Position numbers and translations under genes: made by a program
Source of the DNA: Alphaproteobacteria bacterium
GTDB taxonomy: Bacteria > Pseudomonadota > Alphaproteobacteria > Puniceispirillales > Puniceispirillaceae
DNA length: 13,369 bases
Reading direction: 5' to 3'
Assembly (NCBI GenBank): GCA_011524805.1
Contig: WTJO01000060.1
Location: forward strand, 1 to 13,369
Notes under the pieces: model-generated
The model's input: the letters and a program-made list of their open reading frames with translations, nothing else
The model's database searches: none
Told to the model about the DNA's origin: nothing
Shown here: positions 1 through 6,198 of the stretch, piece after piece
Layout: every line of letters starts with the position of its first letter
How positions within the stretch are numbered: position 1 is the first letter of the stretch

Positions 1-788
1 TAATAATCCAGCCCACGCACCAGAAGCGGATCAAACTGCCACGCTATCCCTGCTTTATCCAGTAAATCTGTAACCTGTTCAAAATGCTGTTTTGCCTCAT
101 CTGTTAGTGAGTCAGACAGGCTGGGCGCATCTGCAACAATCTGTCTGTCTGTTGCATCTTTTGAATCCAGAATCCTGAGCGGGTTTGTTGTCAGCCTGCG
201 TTTGCTATCGTCAGAAAGCTGATCTTCATAATCTGCTAGATAGGCCATAAGCGCCGATTTATATTGCGCGCGGCTCTGGCTGTCGCCAAGCGAATTTAGA
301 TGCAGGCTGGTATCTTCCAGCACGCCTAGCCCGTCAAGAATCTGTGCGCCAAGCCCGATTATTTCGGCATCCGCAGACGCGCCTGCCACCCCGATAAGCT
401 CGGCACCTATCTGGTGAAATTGCCGCATCCTGCCCTTCTGGGGGCGTTCATAGCGAAACATGGGACCATGATAAAACCATCTAAGCGGCAATGACTGTGT
501 CAGACCATTGCTGATAACTGCCCGCATACATCCGGCCGTGCCTTCAGGGCGCAGGGTAAGTGAAGAGCCGCCTCTATCTTCAAAGCTATAGGTTTCTTTT
601 GTGACCACATCAGAACTGGCACCAAGCGGTTTTGAAAATACTTCGGTAAATTCAAAGATAGGCGTTGCCATATCCTCATAACCATAGCGTAAAGCTATCT
701 GCTGGGCGGTTTTTACCACATGATTATGACGCGCGCGCGAATCGCCAAGCTGGTCTGTTGTGCCACGCACAGGCTGTAAGGCAGGCAT
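1..788 (-). CDS. hisS: Histidyl-tRNA synthetase, N-terminal part (runs off left edge)
   Basis: Class II aminoacyl-tRNA synthetase that charges tRNA-His with histidine in the cytoplasm. 262 complete codons are visible; the rest of the catalytic core and the anticodon-binding domain lie beyond base 1. The N-terminus MPALQPVRGTTD matches the usual HisRS opening. Class II motif 2 is at residues 111-126 (FRYERPQKGRMRQFHQ), preceded by the TLRPEGT segment at 78-84, and the histidine-specific LVRGLDYY motif sits at the truncation point (256 onward), with the conserved Arg at 258. The start ATG overlaps the ispG stop as TAATG, and a strong Shine-Dalgarno-like AAGGAAGG lies at 795-802 inside the end of ispG, so translation is probably coupled. 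The paralogue HisZ was considered, but the intact motif 2 and RGLDYY favour a true synthetase. Confidence 0.96.
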   Translation of the reverse strand, partial: MPALQPVRGTTDQLGDSRARHNHVVKTAQQIALRYGYEDMATPIFEFTEVFSKPLGASSDVVTKETYSFEDRGGSSLTLRPEGTAGCMRAVISNGLTQSLPLRWFYHGPMFRYERPQKGRMRQFHQIGAELIGVAGASADAEIIGLGAQILDGLGVLEDTSLHLNSLGDSQSRAQYKSALMAYLADYEDQLSDDSKRRLTTNPLRILDSKDATDRQIVADAPSLSDSLTDEAKQHFEQVTDLLDKAGIAWQFDPLLVRGLDY

Positions 789-1948
789 TACACACCTTCC
801 TTTGCTGTCAGAGGCCCAGATGATTGAGGCTCGTCACCACCTTCTGCCAGCCTGCGTTCAACCAGATTGACAACATGTTCGACAATATCTTCATTGCTTA
901 TCCGGTGATTAGCCAGACCTGATACATAAATCTGATGCGTGCCTTTACCGCCACCTGTCAGCCCAATATCTGTCTCGCGCGCTTCACCTGGCCCATTTAC
1001 AACACAGCCAATAATGGACACAGTAAGCGGCTGGTTAATATGGCTGAGCCTATCTTCAATTTCCTGAACTGTGCTGATCACATCAAATTGCTGACGCGCA
1101 CAGGACGGACAGGAAATTACTGTCACACCGCGCCGCCTCAGCCCCAGACTTTTCAGCATTTCATACGCAACCTTGACTTCTTCTGCCGGCGTAGCAGATA
1201 GCGACACTCTGATGGTATCACCAATGCCAGCCCATAACAGATTACCTAGCCCGATAGCTGATTTTACCGTGCCTGCACGCTGCCCGCCTGCTTCTGTAAT
1301 GCCAATATGCAACGGACAGTCAATCGCATCGGCAAGCTGCTGATAGGCGGCGACAGCCATAAATACATCAGATGCCTTGACCGAAATCTTGAATTCATGA
1401 AAATCCAGATCCTGAAGATAGCGGGCATGTTCAAGCGCTGATTCAACCAGCGCTTCGGGACAGGGTTCGGCATATTTTTCTAGCAGATGACGTTCCAGAG
1501 AGCCGCCATTCACACCAATCCGCATAGAGGCGCCATGCGCCCGCGCCGCCGCCACAACTTCCCTGACACGATCTGCACTGCCAATATTGCCCGGATTGAT
1601 GCGCAGACAGGCTGCCCCTGCTTCTGCAGCTTCAATGGCGCGTTTATAATGAAAATGGATATCTGCCACAATTGGCACCGGACTCCCGGCAACTATCTGT
1701 TTCAGTGCGGCTGTGCTTTGCTGGTCAGGACAGGACACGCGCACAATATCTGCACCTGCCTCTGCTGCCTCGTTAATCTGTGCCAGCGTGGCTTCAATAT
1801 CTGTTGTCAGGGTGTTGGTCATGGTCTGCACGGAAATAGGTGCATCCCCTCCTACAGCCACAGACCCGACCATAATCTGTCTGCACTTGCGGCGCTCAAT
1901 CTGTCTATAGGGACGTATCTGGCTCATCCGGTCTAACTGTCCTGACAT
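788..1948 (-). CDS. ispG: 4-hydroxy-3-methylbut-2-enyl diphosphate synthase
   Basis: IspG (GcpE) converts 2-C-methyl-D-erythritol 2,4-cyclodiphosphate to HMBPP, the penultimate step of the MEP isoprenoid pathway, using a [4Fe-4S] cluster. The 386-residue length fits the short bacterial form without the plant/Chlamydia insert. The N-terminal TIM-barrel part includes SVQTMTNT (39-46) and ADIHFHYKRA (95-104). The C-terminal cluster domain has Cys280 and Cys283 (CPSC), Cys315 (GCVVNGPGE) and the conserved Glu322, the expected ligand set. The start is uncertain. ATG at 1948 gives the longest form but has no clear ribosome binding site. ATG at 1927 (MSQIRPYRQIERR) begins where most homologues begin and has AGGA about 12 bases upstream. 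The gene lies between rodZ (109 bases upstream) and hisS (1-base overlap), in the order also seen in other proteobacteria. Confidence 0.97.
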   Translation of the reverse strand: MSGQLDRMSQIRPYRQIERRKCRQIMVGSVAVGGDAPISVQTMTNTLTTDIEATLAQINEAAEAGADIVRVSCPDQQSTAALKQIVAGSPVPIVADIHFHYKRAIEAAEAGAACLRINPGNIGSADRVREVVAAARAHGASMRIGVNGGSLERHLLEKYAEPCPEALVESALEHARYLQDLDFHEFKISVKASDVFMAVAAYQQLADAIDCPLHIGITEAGGQRAGTVKSAIGLGNLLWAGIGDTIRVSLSATPAEEVKVAYEMLKSLGLRRRGVTVISCPSCARQQFDVISTVQEIEDRLSHINQPLTVSIIGCVVNGPGEARETDIGLTGGGKGTHQIYVSGLANHRISNEDIVEHVVNLVERRLAEGGDEPQSSGPLTAKEGV

Positions 1949-2057
1949 GCAGTCTGGTAATTTACATCACTTCTGGCATCTGCTGAAATTGCGTGCAAGA
2001 CGCAGAAGTCTGATAAGGCATATAGCATATCACATGCTGGCCAGTATAGAGGGCAGG

Positions 2058-3230
2058 TTAATAAGTTGTAAGATTATATCTTACTTTCATGCCGTCGCGG
2101 CTAAGTGGTAAATCACGGATAATTTCGCCAACCTTGCCTAGCTGGAAACTTTCGATTGTAGGCGTTTTAACCATTAGCCCGCCTGCATTACCTGTGCTTA
2201 ACAGCAAGGCTTCATCCATCACCGTTACCATCTGTTCACCTGAACGCAGCAGCTTGCTAACCAGCACTTCGCCATCACGCCGCGCTATTTCAAGCCATGC
2301 CGCAGAGGTCGCGGTAATTACAATCTCTCTTTGCGGGACGCGCGGCTGGGCTACAGCGCCTGATGTGCTGGGGGCAGCTGAAAGATTTTCCTGATTGTCC
2401 GGACGCAATGTGTCATCTGTTGGCAAGCCAATATCTGCTACCTCCGGCGTCACTGTCGCAACCGCCTGTGGCTGGTCCTGTTCAGGCTGGATTATCTCCT
2501 GTACTACCGGTTCGGCTACAGGGCGCAAAGATGCATCTGCAACAGCCTCAGGCTGGCGCGTAATCGCCGTCTGGGTATCATCAACGACTGTCTGGGCAGG
2601 GTCAACAGAGGCGGTCTCGACAGCTTGCAGAGGCAACACCTCAGGCTGGGCAGGGCTCAGAGCGTCTTGCGTATCTGAGGGTGCAGGCTGGAATGTTTCT
2701 GCCAGATCAGATTCTTCTGCTAGTGGCCGTGCAGGAATGGTGGCGATGTCGGAGAACTGATTCTGGATATTCTGCTCATCGTCAATCTGTTCAAGCTGGG
2801 CAGTTGTCACAATGGCAGTGTTTTCATTTATTGCCACTGCCCAGAACACATAGCCGCCAAGTGCAATCGTCACCAGAATAAGCGCCACCATCGATGTCGC
2901 CATTTTCGGCACTAATGCCTGAACAGGAAAACGGTATTCTGTTTTACGATCGACTGTTTCGTCTGCCTGTCTCAAAGCTGCAATCAAAGGTTCAGCGTCA
3001 ATATTTACCACAGAGCAATAATTGCGCAGAAAGCCTTTTACATAGCTATTTCCGGGCAGCATGTCGAACTGTCCGGCTTCGATATATTTTAGATAATCTT
3101 TGGAAATACGGGTCTGATCAGAAATATCGGTCAGCGATATCTGCATGGCTTCGCGCGCTGCTTTAAGCGCAAAGCCAATATCAGCAAGCGTTACCTGCTC
3201 ATCATTTGTGAGGCCGACCTTATCCGTCAT
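2058..3230 (-). CDS. rodZ: RodZ-like HTH / single-pass membrane protein with DUF4115
   Basis: Probable cytoskeletal adaptor of the RodZ family, which in rod-shaped bacteria links MreB filaments to the inner membrane and elongation machinery. From this start it has 390 residues: a HTH_25/Cro-like domain at about 15-78 (DIGFALKAAREAM, then TRISKDYLKYIEAGQFDMLPG and YVKGFLRNY), a basic stretch, one transmembrane segment at about 111-133, a long Glu/Gln/Pro/Ala-rich periplasmic linker at about 135-300, and a C-terminal beta-rich DUF4115 domain at about 303-390. This is the RodZ architecture. I chose ATG 3230, which has AGGA about 11 bases upstream and starts just before the HTH. The frame stays open to a TTG at 3308, but that has no ribosome binding site and adds a basic, unconserved tail. 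Position upstream of ispG-hisS matches rodZ elsewhere. The role in cell shape is inferred from the family; no mreB is in the window. Confidence 0.85.
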   Translation of the reverse strand: MTDKVGLTNDEQVTLADIGFALKAAREAMQISLTDISDQTRISKDYLKYIEAGQFDMLPGNSYVKGFLRNYCSVVNIDAEPLIAALRQADETVDRKTEYRFPVQALVPKMATSMVALILVTIALGGYVFWAVAINENTAIVTTAQLEQIDDEQNIQNQFSDIATIPARPLAEESDLAETFQPAPSDTQDALSPAQPEVLPLQAVETASVDPAQTVVDDTQTAITRQPEAVADASLRPVAEPVVQEIIQPEQDQPQAVATVTPEVADIGLPTDDTLRPDNQENLSAAPSTSGAVAQPRVPQREIVITATSAAWLEIARRDGEVLVSKLLRSGEQMVTVMDEALLLSTGNAGGLMVKTPTIESFQLGKVGEIIRDLPLSRDGMKVRYNLTTY

Positions 3231-3338
3231 CTCAAAAGCTTTCCTGCCAGTTTTTCGAGAATAACCCTTATTTGCTGTTACCTTAAAATAGCGTAAAAAG
3301 CTACTCAAAAAAACTAAAACGACTGAATTTCTAACAAT

Positions 3339-3368
3339 TTAGCAGGTTTTTTTCATCCATTTAGCCAT
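3339..3368 (-). other. Possible nine-codon ORF between lysC and rodZ
   Basis: A micro-ORF reading MAKWMKKTC and then TAA, starting 23 bases after the lysC stop. It is preceded by AGAAGGTG at 3373-3380, with six bases between AAGG and the ATG, a better ribosome binding site than those of ispG or rodZ. The peptide would be basic. The DNA contains a run of seven A residues (minus strand). It could be a leader peptide, a translated spacer that keeps ribosomes moving, or chance. I know of no family to place it in. Confidence 0.2.
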
Positions 3369-3391
3369 TTTGCACCTTCTTTCGGATAGCG

Positions 3392-4612
3392 TTAGGATGT
3401 CTCAAGCCCATAGGCATCATGAAGCGAGCGCACCGCCAGTTCGGTATAATCCGCATCAATTAGCGTCGAAATTTTAATTTCAGATGTTGAAATTACATGA
3501 AGATTTATACCTTTTTCTGCCAGTACAGAAAACATTGTTCTGGCAATGCCTGGCTGGCTTCTCATAGCTGTGCCAATTACCGAAATTTTGGCGATATTTG
3601 TATCTGCTATCACCCTGTCAAAGGCAAGATCGGATTTTTGCTGTTCCAGCACCTGAACAGCCTTGTCAGCATCAAGCGCCGCCACAGAAAAGGTGATATC
3701 CGTGCGAGAATCATCTGGAGATGCCGACTGCACAATCATGTCCACATTAATATGACTATCAGCCAGCGCGCCAAATACAGTCGCCGCGATACCCGGCCTG
3801 TCAGGCAGGCCAACCAGCGTGACCTTGGCTTCATCACGTGAATAGGCAATGCCACTGATTTTCTGCTTTTCCATATCGTCATCCTCTTCAATTACCAGTG
3901 TGCCGTCTTCTTCAACAAAACTTGAACGCACCTGAAGCTTTACATGATGGGACATCGCCATCGCCACCGACCGTGTTTCCAGCACCTTTGCGCCTGCCGA
4001 TGCCATTTCCAGCATCTCTTCAAAGGTAATTGTGTCCAGTTTGCGTGCTTTGGGAACAACTCTGGGGTCTGTGGTATAGACGCCGTCAACATCGGTATAG
4101 ATATCACATCGTTCCGCATCCAGCGCAGCCGCAAGCGCAACAGCCGACGTATCAGAACCGCCACGTCCCAATGTGGTGATCCTGTTAGTATCGGTAATAC
4201 CCTGAAACCCTGCGACAACTGCGACCTGATTTTCCGCCAGCCGGGACTTCAGCATGCTGACATCTATATCTTCAATCCGGGCAGAGCTATGCACATCATT
4301 GGTTCTAAACGGCAGCTGCCAGCCAAGCCATGAACGCGCATCAATGCCAATATTCTGCAAGGCTATTGCCAGCAGGCCAACTGTTATCTGCTCACCAGAA
4401 GCGACAATCGTATCATATTCGCGGGCATCATGTAACGGGCCGATATCGCGCGCCCACTCTACCAGCTGGTTGGTTGTGCCTGCCATAGCAGATACGACAA
4501 CAGCAACCTGATTATTCTTGTCAATCTCAGCTTTCACGCGCCATGCCACAGACCTTATCCTGTCAAGGTCAGCTACAGACGTGCCGCCAAATTTCTGGAC
4601 AATGATCGCCAT
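3392..4612 (-). CDS. lysC: Aspartate kinase
   Basis: Phosphorylates aspartate to aspartyl-4-phosphate, the first committed step towards lysine, threonine, methionine and, through diaminopimelate, peptidoglycan. The 406-residue length is typical of the monofunctional type with two ACT domains. The N-terminal kinase domain shows KFGGTSV (7-13), SAMAGTTN (41-48), GRGGSDTS (149-156) and DVDGVYTTDPR (174-184). The ACT pair starts after about 260 (VTLVGLPDRPGIAATVF) with the second repeat containing KISVIGTAMRSQPGIARTMF and HVISTSEIKISTLI, the effector-binding pattern usual for lysine- and/or threonine-inhibited enzymes. The start ATG is preceded by GAGGATG about 13 bases upstream. An internal in-frame ATG at codon 247 (base 3874) with its own SD may produce a separate beta subunit. 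It is divergent from ubiG, as in many alphaproteobacteria. Confidence 0.97.
   Translation of the reverse strand: MAIIVQKFGGTSVADLDRIRSVAWRVKAEIDKNNQVAVVVSAMAGTTNQLVEWARDIGPLHDAREYDTIVASGEQITVGLLAIALQNIGIDARSWLGWQLPFRTNDVHSSARIEDIDVSMLKSRLAENQVAVVAGFQGITDTNRITTLGRGGSDTSAVALAAALDAERCDIYTDVDGVYTTDPRVVPKARKLDTITFEEMLEMASAGAKVLETRSVAMAMSHHVKLQVRSSFVEEDGTLVIEEDDDMEKQKISGIAYSRDEAKVTLVGLPDRPGIAATVFGALADSHINVDMIVQSASPDDSRTDITFSVAALDADKAVQVLEQQKSDLAFDRVIADTNIAKISVIGTAMRSQPGIARTMFSVLAEKGINLHVISTSEIKISTLIDADYTELAVRSLHDAYGLETS
3872..3889 (-). promoter_or_regulatory. Possible internal translation start in lysC (beta subunit)
   Basis: Inside lysC, GAGGA (3882-3886) is seven bases before an in-frame ATG (3872-3874) at codon 247. 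Translation from here would give a 160-residue protein made of the two ACT domains only, starting MEKQKISGIAYS. This is the position at which the beta subunits of Bacillus and Corynebacterium aspartokinases start. The SD falls in codons for an acidic run (EEDDD), so it may be incidental. Confidence 0.35.
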
Positions 4613-4791
4613 CTTGCTATGTCATCCTCTATCTTCGGCTATTCAATAAACCTGCACCGATTTTCCATCAGCGCTGTTAAAAGCCTGTAAAATGGCGTTG
4701 TAATACACTATCTTGGGACTATGGGCAAATCCAAATCAGAACAGATGGCAATATATCTATCACTGCCAGCAGATCATAACAGAGGGTTATC
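4613..4791. promoter_or_regulatory. Divergent lysC / ubiG intergenic region with possible lysC promoter
   Basis: 179 bases separate the two start codons, so promoters for both genes should lie here. On the minus strand TTGCCC (4723-4728) and TATTAC (4700-4705) are 17 bases apart, each matching four of six sigma-70 consensus bases. This would give an lysC leader of about 80 bases. For ubiG I see no convincing promoter hexamers, but a clear ribosome binding site AGAGGG at 4781-4786, five bases before the ATG. I see no lysine riboswitch; the leader is too short for one. Confidence 0.3.
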
Positions 4792-5565
4792 ATGACCAGC
4801 GCATCTTCATCCCGGGACACTGGCACCAGCTCTGTTGATGATGCAGATATTGCGCGGTTTGACCAGCTTGCTGCCCAGTGGTGGGATGTGTCAGGCGCGA
4901 TGAAGCCGCTACATCAGTTTACCCCTGTCAGAATTGACTATATCTCGAATTGTATCAGGCGGGCAGGCCTGTCAGATATGCGCCACCCCACCCTGCGCCT
5001 GTCAGGGCTAAAGGTGCTGGATGTAGGCTGTGGCGGCGGATTGCTGGCAGAGCCCTTAGCGCGCCTTGGCGCAGAGATGACCGCGATTGATGCCTCGCAG
5101 GGTGCCATTATGGCCGCACAGGCACATGCCAGACAGCAAAATCTGGCCATAGATTATCGCGCAACCAGCAGTGAGGCGTTATTGGCTGAAGATGGGTATG
5201 CCGGACGGTTTGATCTTGTCTATGCGTCCGAGGTAATAGAGCATGTTAATGACAGAAACAGCTTTTTATCTGCGCTGGCAGGGCTAGTGCGCCCCGATGG
5301 GCTGGTGATAATCACCACCATTAATAAATCTGTGCCTGCCCTGCTTGGTGCCAAAATTGCCGCAGAATATCTGCTTAATCTGGTACCGCGCGGCACCCAT
5401 GAATTTGATAAATTTATCACCCCGCGCCAGCTTGTATCAGAATGTGCCGAACATAATATCGCCATCGACAATATTACAGGTTTTGTGCCACGCCTGTCTG
5501 GCGGGTTTAGATGTTCATCTGTTACGGCAGTGAATTATGGTGTCTGCGGAAGGCGTGTAAGCTAA
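4792..5565 (+). CDS. ubiG: Ubiquinone biosynthesis O-methyltransferase
   Basis: SAM-dependent O-methyltransferase performing the two O-methylations in ubiquinone synthesis (the 2-polyprenyl-6-hydroxyphenol and the final 3-demethylubiquinol steps), acting at the inner face of the membrane. The 257-residue protein starts with a short Ser/Thr-rich tail and then the UbiG signature FDQLAAQWWD, PLHQFTPVRIDYI (23-51). SAM motif I is VLDVGCGGG (75-83), followed by AIDAS; the SEVIEHV motif and the family-specific THEFDKFITPRQL follow. The C-terminus (VNYGVCGRR) is slightly divergent from the usual VNYM..A form but colinear. AGAGGG five bases before the ATG supports this start. It is divergent from lysC and convergent with the DUF1178 gene 27 bases downstream. 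Confidence 0.95.
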   Translation: MTSASSSRDTGTSSVDDADIARFDQLAAQWWDVSGAMKPLHQFTPVRIDYISNCIRRAGLSDMRHPTLRLSGLKVLDVGCGGGLLAEPLARLGAEMTAIDASQGAIMAAQAHARQQNLAIDYRATSSEALLAEDGYAGRFDLVYASEVIEHVNDRNSFLSALAGLVRPDGLVIITTINKSVPALLGAKIAAEYLLNLVPRGTHEFDKFITPRQLVSECAEHNIAIDNITGFVPRLSGGFRCSSVTAVNYGVCGRRVS

Positions 5566-5592
5566 GATGCTGCTTCGGCGATAAACAGAGCG

Positions 5593-6141
5593 CTAATTAT
5601 CTTTTGGCAGGTCTGGCAGGGCAAATACATCAATCCCTTCATCCTGAAGCTCGGCACGCTCATCTTCGGTGCAATGCCCATAGATATTTTCGGCGTCAAT
5701 CTCGCCTGTGTGCATTTTACGGGCTTCGCTGGCAAATTCATCCCCTACATTCTTGAATTGTGAGGTAACAGTCTGCTGGATGTGTTTCAGCATCATCCGC
5801 ATGGCAGTCATATTAGGCGCATCAGCATGGCTGGCAGCGGCCAGAATGTCTGCTGGTGGTGCTGGTGGTAATGCTGTTGGTGGCACAGGGGCGCCTGCTG
5901 GCGGGCTTGGCAGCGCTGCCTGCCCCTCTGCCGGGCTATCTGTCTGCGGCATCTCATTATGTTTTGCCCGTGTTTTTGGCGTACTCAATTGCGGGGCTGA
6001 CAGCATTTTCTTGACGTCTGTCGAGGCGCAATAGGGGCATTCGACAAGCTGTTTTGCGATCTGATCATCAAGCGATTCCCGGCTGGCAAACCAGCCGTCA
6101 AATTCATGCGCATTATCACATTGTAACGAAAAATTCTTCAT
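5593..6141 (-). CDS. DUF1178 family protein, function unknown
   Basis: 182-residue cytoplasmic protein of the alpha/betaproteobacterial DUF1178 (COG5319) family, whose function I do not know. The N-terminus holds the family pattern: Cys8 in FSLQC, HEFDGWF (12-18), then Cys35-x2-Cys38 (CPYC) and KKMLSAPQL, a probable small metal-binding ribbon. Residues about 72-105 are a low-complexity Ala/Pro-rich linker, longer than I would expect for the family. The C-terminal half (MRMMLKHIQQTVTSQFKNVG, EFASEARKMHTGE, IYGHCTEDERAELQDEGI) is the conserved second DUF1178 part. No signal peptide. It lies 57 bases downstream of secA on the same strand, so read-through from secA is likely; the ribosome binding site is weak. 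In other alphaproteobacteria this gene usually sits near comF, grxC and a nitrilase-type hydrolase, so the secA neighbourhood is unusual. Confidence 0.9.
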   Translation of the reverse strand: MKNFSLQCDNAHEFDGWFASRESLDDQIAKQLVECPYCASTDVKKMLSAPQLSTPKTRAKHNEMPQTDSPAEGQAALPSPPAGAPVPPTALPPAPPADILAAASHADAPNMTAMRMMLKHIQQTVTSQFKNVGDEFASEARKMHTGEIDAENIYGHCTEDERAELQDEGIDVFALPDLPKDN

Positions 6142-6198
6142 GATCTCTGCTTGTTGAATACCCTGCCCGCCCGAAACTGGCCAGATATGTGCGCGGTT

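Noticed and set aside
141..152. Three tandem CTGT units within hisS
   Set aside because: Too short to be a phase-variation tract, and it encodes an ordinary DRQI stretch of HisRS.
1487..1936. 149-codon open frame on the plus strand opposite ispG
   Set aside because: It is antisense to a well-conserved IspG, rich in Cys and His as expected of a shadow frame, and has no recognisable domain.
2363..2760. Ser/Thr/Gly-rich open frames opposite the RodZ linker
   Set aside because: They mirror the low-complexity linker of the RodZ-like protein, which has the supported domains at both ends.
3260..3272. AATAA-CCC-TTATT inverted repeat upstream of rodZ
   Set aside because: Short and AT-rich, in an AT-rich gap; chance is likely and no second copy exists in the window.
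5566..5592. Possible UUCG-loop terminator between ubiG and the DUF1178 gene
   Set aside because: The stem around TTCG is only two to three pairs and there is no T-run, so I cannot support a terminator.
5708..6034. 108-codon Gly/Ala-rich frame opposite the DUF1178 gene
   Set aside because: It is the complement of the Ala/Pro-rich linker; the Gly-rich look follows from that composition.
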